From Candidatus Gastranaerophilales bacterium (GTDB lineage: Bacteria > Cyanobacteriota > Vampirovibrionia > Gastranaerophilales > Gastranaerophilaceae), in contig CALVEH010000004.1 of assembly GCA_944326545.1 (NCBI GenBank), positions 1 through 64,000 on the forward strand: a DNA stretch of 64,000 nt, written 5' to 3'. Numbering within the stretch: the first letter of the stretch is position 1; every line of letters starts with the position of its first letter. The notes below the pieces were generated by a model that ran no database searches, was not told the origin of the DNA, and worked only from the letters and a program-made list of their open reading frames with translations. The translations under genes were made by a program, and so were the position numbers. Of this stretch, positions 36,684 through 46,641 are shown one piece after another.

Positions 36684-39488
36684 ATGATAGATTTACTTTT
36701 AAAACTTTTAGGAGATCCTAACCAAAAAAAAGTTAAAAAAATGATGCCAATTGTTGAGCATATCAACAAACTTGAACCTGAAATGGAAAAACTCTCTGAT
36801 GAAGAACTAAGAGCAAAAACAGAGGAATTTAAAGAACATTTAAGAAACAGAGAATATTCATCTGATTTCAAAAAAGACAGAGAACTTGAGAAAAAAGCAC
36901 TCGATGAAATTCTTCCTGAAGCTTTTGCAGTTGTAAGAGAAGCCGGCAAACGTGTTTTAAATATGCGCCACTTTGATGTACAGCTAATTGGCGGTATCTT
37001 CTTGCACAACGGCCATATCGCAGAAATGAGAACAGGTGAAGGTAAAACTCTTGTAGCAACATTACCTGCATACCTCAATGCACTTACTGGCAAAGGGGTT
37101 CACGTTATTACCGTTAACGACTACCTTGCAAAACGTGACAGCGAGTGGATGGGAAAAATATATAAATTCCTCGGCTTAACAGTAGGTGTTATTCTTTCTA
37201 ACCAAGGTAGAGATCCTAACGAATTTGAAAGAAAAAAAGCAGCATACGCTTGCGATATCACATACGGAACAAACAACGAATTTGGTTTTGACTACCTTAG
37301 AGACAATATGGCAGGCAGTATGGATATGCTTGTTCAACGTCCATACAACTACGCTATCATCGATGAAGTTGACTCTATTTTAATTGACGAAGCAAGAACT
37401 CCACTTATTATTTCAGGAAGATTAGAACAATCTGCTCAACTTTATCAAACAATGTCAAAAATAGCACCTCAGCTTAAAAAAGATGTTGATTATGAAGTTG
37501 ACGAAAAGAATAAAAACGTTATTCTCTCCGAGGAAGGTATTGATAAAGCGGAAGAACTACTCGGAATAGAAGATTTATTTGATGTTCATACACAATATGC
37601 TCATCACCTTTTGCAAGCGTTAAAAGCTAAAGAGCTTTACCAAAAAGATACAGACTATGTAATCAAAAATGGTGAAGTTGTTATTGTAGACGAATTTACA
37701 GGTCGTTTGATGGAAGGCAGACGTTGGTCTGACGGACTTCACCAAGCTGTAGAAGCTAAAGAAGGCGTACAAATTCAAGACGAAACTCAAACTCTTGCAA
37801 GCATTACCTTCCAAAACTTATTCAGATTGTACCCAAAACTTTCAGGTATGACAGGTACTGCAATGACAGAAGAAGCAGAATTCGGAAAGATTTACAACCT
37901 TGAAGTAACAACTATTCCGACAAACAAACCTGATATCAGAATCAACTTACCTGACGTAGTTTATAAATCTCAAAAACAAAAATACATAGCCGTTGTAGAA
38001 GAAATCATAAAAATGCATGAAGAAGGCAGACCTGTTTTGGTTGGTACGATCAGTATCGACAAATCAGAATATCTTTCTTCTTTGCTTAAAGCAAAAAAAA
38101 TTCCTCACAACGTATTAAACGCAAAACACCACGAAAAAGAAGCTTATATCATTGCCCAAGCAGGCCGTTACGGCGCCGTAACAATAGCAACAAACATGGC
38201 CGGTCGTGGTACTGATATTCTGCTAGGTGGTAACCCTGAATATCTTGCAAAAGAAGAACTCGACAAAAAAGGCATAACAATAGACCACCCTGACTACGAA
38301 ATTCTTAGAGACGAAGCTCTAAAAGCAGCAAAAGCAATCACTGAAGAAGAACACGACAAGGTAGTAAAAGCTGGCGGTTTGCACGTTATAGGTACAGAAA
38401 GACACGAATCCAGACGTATCGATAACCAACTAAGAGGTCGTGCAGCAAGACAAGGTGACCCTGGTTCTACAAGATTCTTCTTATCTTTAGAAGATGACTT
38501 GATGAGAATATTTGGCGGTCAGCACATAATCAACCTTATGAACACTCTTAACGTTGAAGAAGATATGGCTATTGAATCAGGTCTTATTACAAGACAGATA
38601 GAAGCTTCTCAACGCAAAGTTGAAGTTTATCACTTTGACATAAGAAAAAGCGTCCTTGAATACGACGATGTTATGAATATTCAAAGAGAAAAATTCTATC
38701 AACAAAGACGTCGTGTATTAAAAGGCGAAGACCTTACACCGGATATTTATTACATGATTGAATGTGAAATGGATAGAATCATTAAAAGCTACATTTCACC
38801 GGGGCAAAACCCTCAAGAATATATTTACGAAGATATGCTTGGAATGGTAAAAGAAGTTCACTCTCTCGTTCCTCAACTCGATTATCTTGAAGTAAAAGAT
38901 TTCCAAGGTTTAAGCTACGAATCAATCTTTGAAAAATTGAAAAAACTTGCTGTTGATGCATATAGAGAACACGAAGAAGAAACTATAAGATTCTACAACG
39001 ATATACAAGCTCAATATGAAGCAGTTTTTGCTCCTGAAGAGCCATTTGCACATAACAATGTTATGCGTCACATAGAAAAAGACATTCTTTTACGTGTTGT
39101 TGACAACAAATGGATTGATCACTTACACAACATCGATATGCTCCGTGACGGTATAGGTTTAAGAGCTTACGGACAAAAAGATCCTCTTATTGAATACAAA
39201 AGAGAAGCCTATGACTTGTTCAACAATATGATGTACGAAATCCAGTCTGAAACAGTAAAATACTTGTTCAGAACAAGATTTGGCGTTCAAATTGTTCAAA
39301 GAAGAGATGATGAAGTTATCCAAACACAACTTGCACAAGCAGCACAAAGTTTCCAAGCACCGTCAGAAGAAGATGAACAATCTATGATGAATTCGCCGAT
39401 ACATAACGGACAAAAAGTAGGAAGAAATGATCCTTGTCCTTGCGGCAGCGGAAAAAAATATAAAAATTGCTGCGGCAAAGAAGAATAA
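36684..39488 (+). CDS. secA: Preprotein translocase ATPase SecA
   Basis: 934 residues from ATG 36684 with GAGGA upstream; a TTG six codons earlier is less likely. Walker [11 protein letters not shown] near residue 115, [13 protein letters not shown] near 227, the preprotein crosslinking domain, [26 protein letters not shown] and the C-terminal zinc finger [16 protein letters not shown]. Drives Sec-dependent export through SecYEG. Transcribed alone with a terminator at 39508. Confidence 0.98.
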   Translation: MIDLLLKLLGDPNQKKVKKMMPIVEHINKLEPEMEKLSDEELRAKTEEFKEHLRNREYSSDFKKDRELEKKALDEILPEAFAVVREAGKRVLNMRHFDVQLIGGIFLHNGHIAEMRTGEGKTLVATLPAYLNALTGKGVHVITVNDYLAKRDSEWMGKIYKFLGLTVGVILSNQGRDPNEFERKKAAYACDITYGTNNEFGFDYLRDNMAGSMDMLVQRPYNYAIIDEVDSILIDEARTPLIISGRLEQSAQLYQTMSKIAPQLKKDVDYEVDEKNKNVILSEEGIDKAEELLGIEDLFDVHTQYAHHLLQALKAKELYQKDTDYVIKNGEVVIVDEFTGRLMEGRRWSDGLHQAVEAKEGVQIQDETQTLASITFQNLFRLYPKLSGMTGTAMTEEAEFGKIYNLEVTTIPTNKPDIRINLPDVVYKSQKQKYIAVVEEIIKMHEEGRPVLVGTISIDKSEYLSSLLKAKKIPHNVLNAKHHEKEAYIIAQAGRYGAVTIATNMAGRGTDILLGGNPEYLAKEELDKKGITIDHPDYEILRDEALKAAKAITEEEHDKVVKAGGLHVIGTERHESRRIDNQLRGRAARQGDPGSTRFFLSLEDDLMRIFGGQHIINLMNTLNVEEDMAIESGLITRQIEASQRKVEVYHFDIRKSVLEYDDVMNIQREKFYQQRRRVLKGEDLTPDIYYMIECEMDRIIKSYISPGQNPQEYIYEDMLGMVKEVHSLVPQLDYLEVKDFQGLSYESIFEKLKKLAVDAYREHEEETIRFYNDIQAQYEAVFAPEEPFAHNNVMRHIEKDILLRVVDNKWIDHLHNIDMLRDGIGLRAYGQKDPLIEYKREAYDLFNNMMYEIQSETVKYLFRTRFGVQIVQRRDDEVIQTQLAQAAQSFQAPSEEDEQSMMNSPIHNGQKVGRNDPCPCGSGKKYKNCCGKEE

Positions 39489-39507
39489 AAGAAACTAACA
39501 TAATTTT

Positions 39508-39545
39508 AAAAAAGACAAGTACAAAAATACTTGTCTTTTTTTGTT
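39508..39545. terminator. Bidirectional terminator between secA and dnaE
   Basis: AAAAAGACAAGTA / TACTTGTCTTTTT with a 6-base loop and T-runs in both directions. Confidence 0.9.
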
Positions 39546-39548
39546 AAA

Positions 39549-42500
39549 TTATTCATCCAAAGATTTTACCGAAATACTTACTCTGTTTGCAAAATTGTTG
39601 TTAATAGCGTGTATAAGTTCGTTAGAAGATTCCACCCAAAAATGAGAATCGCTTAATATCCTTGCATTGCTGCCGTCAGGCTCTTTAAGACTCAAAACAA
39701 GAGGATCTCCTCCTTTAAAACGAGCAAGTACATCTTTAACCGCAACCAAATCTTCAAATTTCATCTCATCTAAAAGTGACAAAGTAACAATATTGCTATT
39801 TTCAATAGCTTTTACCGAATCAACAATTATATTGTATTGGTCTTCATCTTTCTTCTGAATTTTACCTGATAAAATAACTTTCTTTTCGTTTTCGATAAAC
39901 GAATTATAATCAATTAAAGTCTTATGAAAAGCAACAAACTCTACCTTACCTGTTAAATCTTCAATAACACCTGCTTTTAAAAACTTTGTAGGGTCTTTTT
40001 TGGTAGGAATTTGTCTTACCTGAGTCAATAAACCGCACACAGTAACAGGCTTATCGTTAGGCATATCCTTCAACTCAGCAATGTTGTGAGTTGTTAAAAA
40101 CGGCAGCTTATCAACAATGCTTGAAAGCGGGTGGCTTGTAACGTAAAAGCCTAAGTACTCTTTTTCAAAAGCTTGAATCTGTTTGTCATCAAACTCTTCT
40201 TCACTACCCGTCAATGTATATGTATCAAGCTCAACACCTGTACTTGTTGTCAAACCTGCAAATAAACTTGCTTGTCCGAGCATTTTGGCTTCACTTTGTC
40301 TTTTTGCAGAAGCCATCAACGGTTCTAGGTTTTCTATAAGCTGTTTTCTGCTTTTTTCAATATTTGCAAAAGCACCTGATTTAATTAAACTTTCCAATGT
40401 CCTTGTATTAAGTGCTTTGGTGTCAATTCTTGTACAAAAATCGTATAAAGATTTAAACTCGCCGTCTTGAGTTTCTCGTTCTTTTTCAATAAGTTCAATT
40501 ACACCTTCACCAACATTTTTAATAGACGCAAGTCCAAAACGAATGTTGTTTCCGTCAGGAGTAAACTTCGCATTAGACTTATTAATATCAGGCGCAAGAA
40601 CCTTAATACCCATTTTTTGACATTCTGCAATGTAAAGCTGTGTTTTTTCCTGATCACTTGAAACACTTGATAACAAAGCAGACATATACTCAACAGGATA
40701 ATGTGCTTTTAAATATGCTGTTTGATATGATACAAATGCGTAAGCTGCAGAGTGGCTTCGGTTGAAGCAGTATGAAGCGAATTTTTCAATCTGTTCAAAA
40801 AGCTCATTAGCACCTTTTTCTGTCATACCATGGGCAGCAGAACGTTCAACAAACAAACCTTTTTGCTCAGCCATTTTTTCAAGCTGTTTTTTACCCATCA
40901 TACGACGTACGTTATCCGCTTGACCAAGAGAATAATCTGCCAGAGTTTGGAATATCTGCATGATTTGCTCTTGATAAACAATGGTACCGTATGTGTCTTT
41001 TAAGATAGGCTCAAGTAACGGGTGAGCATATTCAATTTTTTGACGGCCGTGTTTACGTTCAACGAAATCCTGAACCATCCCTGAACCCAACGGCCCCGGA
41101 CGAAACAGTGCCACCAAAGCGCCTAAATCTTCAAATACAGATGGTTTTAAGTCTTTAACAAGCTTTTTCATACCTGAAGATTCAAGCTGGAATACACCGT
41201 CTGTATCACCTCTTTGTAAAAGGTCAAAAGTAAGCTCATCATCAAGAGGTATATTATTAATCTCAAGCCATTCGCCTGTCTTTTTTTCAATCATTTTTAA
41301 GGCGTTATGAATAATGGTAAGGTTTCGCAAACCCAAAAAGTCCATTTTCAAAAGACCGATGTGCTCGTCTTCAATCATCGTATATTCTGTTACGATAATT
41401 CCTTCTTTTGAAGGTTCAACAGGAACAACGTCTGACAATGGCATCTTAGAAATGATAACCCCTGCAGCGTGCATACCTGTATTGTTTTTTAGCCCTTCTA
41501 TAGCTTTTGCCATATCAACAAGCTTTTTAACAGTAGGATCAGAATCATAAAGCTTTTTAAGCTCCATACCATCTTTTAGGGCATCGTCAATTTTTATTTT
41601 AGGTTCGGCAGGAATCAACTGCGCCCATTGGTTGCTTTGTGCAAAAGGAATATCATAAACACGTGCAACCGATTTCATAGCGTTTCTTGCAGCAAGAGTA
41701 CCAAAAGTTACAATCTGACAAACCTTATCTGCCCCATACTTTTTGGTAACATAATCAATTACCTCACCACGGCGTTCTACACAAAAGTCAACGTCGACAT
41801 CAGGCATACTAACACGTTCTGGGTTTAAGAATCTTTCGAACAACAGATTATGCTTAATAGGGTCTAAGTCCGTAATTTCAAGAACATAAGAAACTAAACT
41901 ACCTGCTGCAGAACCACGACCAGGGCCTACTGGTATGTCATTTCTTTTTGCATATTGAATAAAGTCAGATACAATCAAGAAGTACTCGGCAAACCCCATT
42001 TTATTGATTACACCAAGCTCGTATTCCAAACGCTCTTTTAACTCTGGGGTTAAACCACCATATCTTTTTTTGATACCTTTCATACACATGTAATCAAGAT
42101 AAGATTCTGATGTGTAATTTGGAGGAATCTCAAAATACGGAATGTGATATTTTCCCATTTCGATTATCAAATGACACTTGTCAGCAATTTCCACCGTATT
42201 TTTGATACATTCATCAAACATATCAGCTTCCATCCAACGGAAGGAATCTCTTAATTGCTCAGGAGTTTTGACATAAAATTCGTCATTTGGAAAACGGAAT
42301 CTGTCATTGCTTTCTTTAAGTGCGTTTGTTTGAATACAAAGCAAAGTATCGTGCCAGTCTGCATCTTCTTTTCTTAAATAATGGCTATCATTTGTAATAA
42401 CCATTTTTATGTCTAATTCTTTTGCAAGTTCTATTAACCCCGGGTTAGACATTTTTTGTTTTTCAAGCCCGTGGTCTTGAAGCTCTATGTAATAATCCTC

Positions 42501-42995
42501 GCCAAACAGACCTTTATAGAACTTTGCTGCTTCGTAAGATTTTTCTTTTTCACCTTGAATAAAACCTTGAGCAACTTCACCCTGAACACAAGCAGAAAGA
42601 CAAATCAAACCTTCGTGATACTGCTCGATTAACTCATGGTTAATTCTTGGCTTATAATACATCCCCTGACATTTTGCTATAGAAACAAGTTTTACAAGGT
42701 TTTTATAACCTGTTTGGTCTTTAGCTATCAAAACAAGGTGGTAAGGATGAGTTTTTGCAGGATTTTTTTCTGTAATATCACCGTCATAAACATAAAACTC
42801 ACAGCCAATGAGTGGTTTTACGCCCATTTCTTTAGCTGTTTCGTACATTTGAATAGCACCGTACATATTGCCGTGGTCAGTAATTGCAACAGCAGGCATA
42901 TCATTTTCTTTGGCAAATTTGCACAACTCTTTAATTCTGATTGCGCCGTCTAAAAGGCTGTTTTCAGTGTGTAAGTGTAACGGTACGTATTGCAT
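39549..42995 (-). CDS. dnaE: DNA polymerase III alpha subunit
   Basis: 1148 residues from ATG 42995 (MQYVPLHLH); ATG 43001 is an alternative. The N-terminal PHP domain has HLHTENSLLDG and TDHGNMYGA. The polymerase core has GPGRGSAAGSLVSYVL and the catalytic MPDVDVDFC (about residue 400). Further motifs are GMHAAGVIIS, FRPGPLGSGM and the helix-hairpin-helix region. The C-terminal OB fold (KPVTVCGLLTQVRQ, LEDLTG-like VIEDLTGKVEFVAF) is complete. A contiguous, unsplit DnaE; many cyanobacteria split this protein by an intein. Main replicative polymerase. Confidence 0.97.
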   Translation of the reverse strand: MQYVPLHLHTENSLLDGAIRIKELCKFAKENDMPAVAITDHGNMYGAIQMYETAKEMGVKPLIGCEFYVYDGDITEKNPAKTHPYHLVLIAKDQTGYKNLVKLVSIAKCQGMYYKPRINHELIEQYHEGLICLSACVQGEVAQGFIQGEKEKSYEAAKFYKGLFGEDYYIELQDHGLEKQKMSNPGLIELAKELDIKMVITNDSHYLRKEDADWHDTLLCIQTNALKESNDRFRFPNDEFYVKTPEQLRDSFRWMEADMFDECIKNTVEIADKCHLIIEMGKYHIPYFEIPPNYTSESYLDYMCMKGIKKRYGGLTPELKERLEYELGVINKMGFAEYFLIVSDFIQYAKRNDIPVGPGRGSAAGSLVSYVLEITDLDPIKHNLLFERFLNPERVSMPDVDVDFCVERRGEVIDYVTKKYGADKVCQIVTFGTLAARNAMKSVARVYDIPFAQSNQWAQLIPAEPKIKIDDALKDGMELKKLYDSDPTVKKLVDMAKAIEGLKNNTGMHAAGVIISKMPLSDVVPVEPSKEGIIVTEYTMIEDEHIGLLKMDFLGLRNLTIIHNALKMIEKKTGEWLEINNIPLDDELTFDLLQRGDTDGVFQLESSGMKKLVKDLKPSVFEDLGALVALFRPGPLGSGMVQDFVERKHGRQKIEYAHPLLEPILKDTYGTIVYQEQIMQIFQTLADYSLGQADNVRRMMGKKQLEKMAEQKGLFVERSAAHGMTEKGANELFEQIEKFASYCFNRSHSAAYAFVSYQTAYLKAHYPVEYMSALLSSVSSDQEKTQLYIAECQKMGIKVLAPDINKSNAKFTPDGNNIRFGLASIKNVGEGVIELIEKERETQDGEFKSLYDFCTRIDTKALNTRTLESLIKSGAFANIEKSRKQLIENLEPLMASAKRQSEAKMLGQASLFAGLTTSTGVELDTYTLTGSEEEFDDKQIQAFEKEYLGFYVTSHPLSSIVDKLPFLTTHNIAELKDMPNDKPVTVCGLLTQVRQIPTKKDPTKFLKAGVIEDLTGKVEFVAFHKTLIDYNSFIENEKKVILSGKIQKKDEDQYNIIVDSVKAIENSNIVTLSLLDEMKFEDLVAVKDVLARFKGGDPLVLSLKEPDGSNARILSDSHFWVESSNELIHAINNNFANRVSISVKSLDE

Positions 42996-43078
42996 TTCCA
43001 TCCCCAATTCTTATGTATATTTAACCATACAAGACCGCTTTTTTCAGCACAATATATAGAAACGTAAACATTAAAAAA

Positions 43079-43528
43079 CTATCTGATTTTAATATTTCTT
43101 GCAATATCTCTATCCATAGCTTTTTTTGCAATAGCCTCTCTTTTGTCGTGAAGCTGTTTACCTTTTGCAAGAGCAATTTCTACTTTTGCCCAACCGTTTT
43201 CAAGGTAAATATTCAAAGGAACAATCGTATATTGTTCTTTTTTTACTTTACCTAGCATTTTTAAAATTTCGTTTTTATTTAAAAGAAGTTTTCTTTTTCT
43301 GTCAGGGTCAGTGTTAAATCTGTTACCTTGTGCGTAAGGATTTATATGGACATTATACAGCCAGACTTCATTATCTTCTATTTTAGCAAAACTGTCTTTT
43401 AAATTAACAGCACCTTGCCTGATTGATTTTATTTCAGTACCGGTTAAAACCATACCTGCATTGTACTTATCTAAAATCAAAAAGTCGTGAAATGCTTTTT
43501 TATTGTTTGCTACTATTTTTTTGCCCAT
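43079..43528 (-). CDS. smpB: SsrA-binding protein
   Basis: 149 residues, usual length. NKKAFHDFLILDKYNAGMVLTGTEIKSIR, NLKDSFAKI, HINPYAQGNRFNTDP and a basic tail with KGKQLHDKREAIAKK. Binds tmRNA and rescues stalled ribosomes. No ssrA gene was found in the window. It lies between dnaE and the second hexomutase on the same strand. Confidence 0.95.
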   Translation of the reverse strand: MGKKIVANNKKAFHDFLILDKYNAGMVLTGTEIKSIRQGAVNLKDSFAKIEDNEVWLYNVHINPYAQGNRFNTDPDRKRKLLLNKNEILKMLGKVKKEQYTIVPLNIYLENGWAKVEIALAKGKQLHDKREAIAKKAMDRDIARNIKIR

Positions 43529-43545
43529 AAAATCAATTTAACCGA

Positions 43546-45045
43546 TTAACAATATTTTTTAACTGTCTTATCTAACAAATCAACAAAAGTATCTTCATAG
43601 TGTTTGCAATTTTGTTGAGATTTTGCTTCAAATCTTAATGTGAAAACAGGTTCCGTATTACTTTGTCTTATCATTGCAAAACCGTCTTCCAGAACTATTC
43701 TCATACCATCTAAAGTTATGATGTCTTTTATTTTTGTGCCAAACAAATCAGAATTTTGTTCAACTTCTTTTTCCATATCAGCTAAAACAGATTTTTTAAA
43801 TTCGTTCGGACAACGGAATCTCACTTCTTTAGAAGTACAAACACCGTCAAAAGGTTTTAACATATCTTCTATTTTAAAATCAGGATTATGCATTCTTTGT
43901 TTTGCAATAATTTCAATAATTCTGCATCCAGCATAAACGGCATCATCAAAACCGTAATATCTGTCTTTAAAGAAAGTATGACCTGACATTTCACCTGCCA
44001 AAATAGCATTAGCTTCTTTCATTTTGGACTTAATATAACCGTGACCTGTTTTTGTCATTATGGCATTGCCGCCCATTTTATTTATTGTGTCATACAAAAC
44101 TTGAGAACATTTTACTTCCGAAACAACAGCAGGGCATTCTCCACGTTTTGCAAGCGGTTCAATAATATCTTGTGCATAAATCAACAGCAATTTGTCACCT
44201 GTTAAGGCATTGCCTTGAGAGTCTATAACCCCTATTCTGTCAGAATCACCGTCAAAAGCTATACCAATATCAGCTTTTTGTTCAACTACAGTTTTTTTAA
44301 TAGTTTCTAAAGTTTTTTCATCACTTGGGTTAGGGTGGTGGTTGGGGAAAGTTCCGTCAGGCTCTGTGAACAATTCAATGACTTCACAACCCAAATCTCT
44401 GTACAATTGAGGAGCAACAACACCTGCTGTTGCGTTTCCGCAATCTGTCACAACTTTTATACCTCTGCCGATAGAAGCGAATTTGTTAACAATATTTTCA
44501 GAATACTGTTCGATAATATCGTATTTTCTTATAATGCCGTGTCTGTTAGAAGTATCACGCGCGTCAACTTCTTCCATAGAATATTTTTTAACTTCTTTAA
44601 TTTGTTCTTCTGTTAAAGAAGCTTTATCAAAAGTCATTTTTAAACCGTTATATTCACTTGGGTTATGACTTGCAGTTACAATCAAAGCACCGTTAACTTT
44701 GCCCACACTAATAACACTTTCAGGAATTTGAGCAAATTCTGAATAATACCCCAAAGGAGTAGGCACCATACCAATATTTAAAACACAAGCACCGGTAGAT
44801 GTTACACCTTTGATAAGAGAATTTGTTAAAGATTCAGAGTGAGTTCTTGCATCACGAGCAACACTAACCCAAATGTCTTTTGCTGTTATTTTTTTTTCTT
44901 CAGGCAAATTTTTATTAATATTTTCCACAACAAATTTGATATAGCCTCGACCTGCGTAATAAAACAGTTCTTCGGTTACATCTTCACCGTAGATACCTCT
45001 AATATCGTTTTTTCCAAATGCTCTAAAATCCAGTGTTTCAGTCAT
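43546..45045 (-). CDS. manB: Phosphomannomutase/phosphoglucomutase
   Basis: 499 residues. Hexomutase fold with FGKNDIRGIYGEDVTEE at the N-terminus, phosphoserine loop TASHNPSEYNGLK near 125, metal loop DGDSDRIGVI near 267, sugar loop GEMSGHTFF, and phosphate loop RQSNTEPVFTLRFEA. GEMSGH and the N-terminus place it in the PMM/PGM group distinct from the protein at 14463. Supplies sugar phosphates for surface glycans. GGAGAGG precedes the ATG. Followed by smpB 17 bases later. Confidence 0.88.
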   Translation of the reverse strand: MTETLDFRAFGKNDIRGIYGEDVTEELFYYAGRGYIKFVVENINKNLPEEKKITAKDIWVSVARDARTHSESLTNSLIKGVTSTGACVLNIGMVPTPLGYYSEFAQIPESVISVGKVNGALIVTASHNPSEYNGLKMTFDKASLTEEQIKEVKKYSMEEVDARDTSNRHGIIRKYDIIEQYSENIVNKFASIGRGIKVVTDCGNATAGVVAPQLYRDLGCEVIELFTEPDGTFPNHHPNPSDEKTLETIKKTVVEQKADIGIAFDGDSDRIGVIDSQGNALTGDKLLLIYAQDIIEPLAKRGECPAVVSEVKCSQVLYDTINKMGGNAIMTKTGHGYIKSKMKEANAILAGEMSGHTFFKDRYYGFDDAVYAGCRIIEIIAKQRMHNPDFKIEDMLKPFDGVCTSKEVRFRCPNEFKKSVLADMEKEVEQNSDLFGTKIKDIITLDGMRIVLEDGFAMIRQSNTEPVFTLRFEAKSQQNCKHYEDTFVDLLDKTVKKYC

Positions 45046-45116
45046 AACAGCCTCTCCAAAAATAAATGCTTACCAATTATCGCATAAAAAGCATTAAAGG
45101 TAAAACAACAACATGT

Positions 45117-45129
45117 TATAATCATTTTG
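45117..45129 (+). promoter_or_regulatory. Extended -10 promoter placing transcription start at the permease GTG
   Basis: TGTTATAAT (45114-45122) is followed by six bases and then GTG at 45129, with no ribosome site, so the mRNA may be leaderless. No good -35 is visible. Confidence 0.45.
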
Positions 45130-46004
45130 TGAAAAAATTGGTAAAAAAATTTTTTAATGAGAATAACTTAACAGATTTTTTTGTACTGCCAGCACTTGTC
45201 GGTACAATGATTTTTATTGTAATCCCTGTTTTTTTCTCTTTTTATTTAAGCTTTTGTCACTGGGATTTGTTAACAAAAATAAAATTTGTAGGATTTGAAA
45301 ACTACATAACACTACTTACTAGCCCAAGTTTTGGGTTGATTATAAAAAACACTTTTGTATTTGCTCTATCAACAGCAATAATAGCAATAATTATTCCGTT
45401 GATTCTTGCAGCTGTGTTAAACAATAAAATAAGAGGAACAGAATTTTTTAAAACAGCTTATTTTTTACCGTTTATAACACCTATGATAGTTGTTGCTATT
45501 GCGTGGGAGTGGATTTTTGACCCTAATAACGGGCTATTAAACTATATTTTAAAAGCAAACATAAACTGGCTTTATGATACAAAAACAGCTATGCTTGCTT
45601 TGATAATAGTTTCGTCTTGGAAGCTCATCGGATACAATATGGTTATTTTATTATCAGGTTTTTCAGGCATAAATCAAAACCTTTACGAAGCCTCAAAAAT
45701 AGACGGAGCAAACCAAATACAAACATTTTTCAGAATAACATTGCCGCTTTTAAGCCCTACGATATTTTTTGTAATGGTAATAACAACAATATCTTCTTTT
45801 CAGGTGTTTGATTTAATTTACCTTATGACACAAGGCGGACCAATGGACTCAACAAATGTTCTTGTATATTGGATATATAAAAATGCGTTTGAATTCTTTA
45901 ATATAGGAGAAGCTTCAGCAGGAGCATATATCCTGTTTTTAATAATTCTTCTTTTAACAATTGTTCAATGGAAAACAAGAAAACAATGGGTTTTTAACGA
46001 ATAA
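45129..46004 (+). CDS. Sugar-type ABC transporter permease (MalF/UgpA-like), solitary
   Basis: 291 residues from GTG 45129 (a longer in-frame ATG at 45066 adds a non-hydrophobic, unlikely extension). Six hydrophobic helices. The EAA loop is YEASKIDGANQIQTFFRITLPLLSPT, the coupling motif of carbohydrate permeases. The N-terminus FVLPALVGTMIFIVIPVFFSFYLSF fits the MalF/UgpA/LacF class. No partner permease, binding protein or ATPase adjoins it. Its 3' end overlaps the convergent gmk. Confidence 0.88.
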   Translation: MKKLVKKFFNENNLTDFFVLPALVGTMIFIVIPVFFSFYLSFCHWDLLTKIKFVGFENYITLLTSPSFGLIIKNTFVFALSTAIIAIIIPLILAAVLNNKIRGTEFFKTAYFLPFITPMIVVAIAWEWIFDPNNGLLNYILKANINWLYDTKTAMLALIIVSSWKLIGYNMVILLSGFSGINQNLYEASKIDGANQIQTFFRITLPLLSPTIFFVMVITTISSFQVFDLIYLMTQGGPMDSTNVLVYWIYKNAFEFFNIGEASAGAYILFLIILLLTIVQWKTRKQWVFNE

Positions 46005-46560
46005 CAGATTTTACAAGTTTTTCGAGCTCAGCAAGAGCTTTTTCCAAATCATCGTTAATTATTCTATAATCATAATTTTTTGAACATTCAATTTCTCGTT
46101 TAACTTCGTGCAAACGACCTTGAATTGTTGCTTCATCTTCAGTATTTCGGCCTCTTAAACGATGTTCAAGTTCTTCTAAAGACGGAGGCAAAATAAATAT
46201 CAAAACAGCATCAGGCATTTTTTCTTTAATTTGTAATGCACCCTTTGTCTCTATCTCAAGAATAAGGTTTCTTCCTTTGTTGAGATTTCTTTCTACCCAA
46301 GCTTGTTTTGTTCCGTAATAATTTCCGTTAAACTCGGCCCACTCAAGAAAATCTCCATTTTCAACTTCTTTTAAAAAGTCTTCTTTAGAAGTAAAAAAGT
46401 AATTTACGCCATCAACTTCACCTGGGCGAGGATTTCTTGTTGTTGCAGAAATTGAAACCTCGAGTTCGGGATTTTTTTGCACAAGCTGCTTTAACAGTGT
46501 GCCTTTTCCCACACCTGACGAACCTGATATTACAAATAATTTACCCTTTTTTATATCCAT
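45994..46560 (-). CDS. gmk: Guanylate kinase
   Basis: 188 residues from ATG 46560, selected for the GGAGAAG site; a longer frame to 46659 is not supported. P-loop SGSSGVGKGTLL, GMP-binding SATTRNPRPGEVDGVNYFFTS, EWAEFNGNYYGT, and the lid RGRNTEDEATIQGRL. Converts GMP to GDP. Convergent with the solitary permease, overlapping by 11 bases. Confidence 0.96.
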   Translation of the reverse strand: MDIKKGKLFVISGSSGVGKGTLLKQLVQKNPELEVSISATTRNPRPGEVDGVNYFFTSKEDFLKEVENGDFLEWAEFNGNYYGTKQAWVERNLNKGRNLILEIETKGALQIKEKMPDAVLIFILPPSLEELEHRLRGRNTEDEATIQGRLHEVKREIECSKNYDYRIINDDLEKALAELEKLVKSVIR

Positions 46561-46641
46561 TTTCTTCTCCGTATTGTTACAGATTATACATAAAGAATTT
46601 TTGTATAGCAAAAAAAAAATTTTTTTTGATTTAAAACACTC

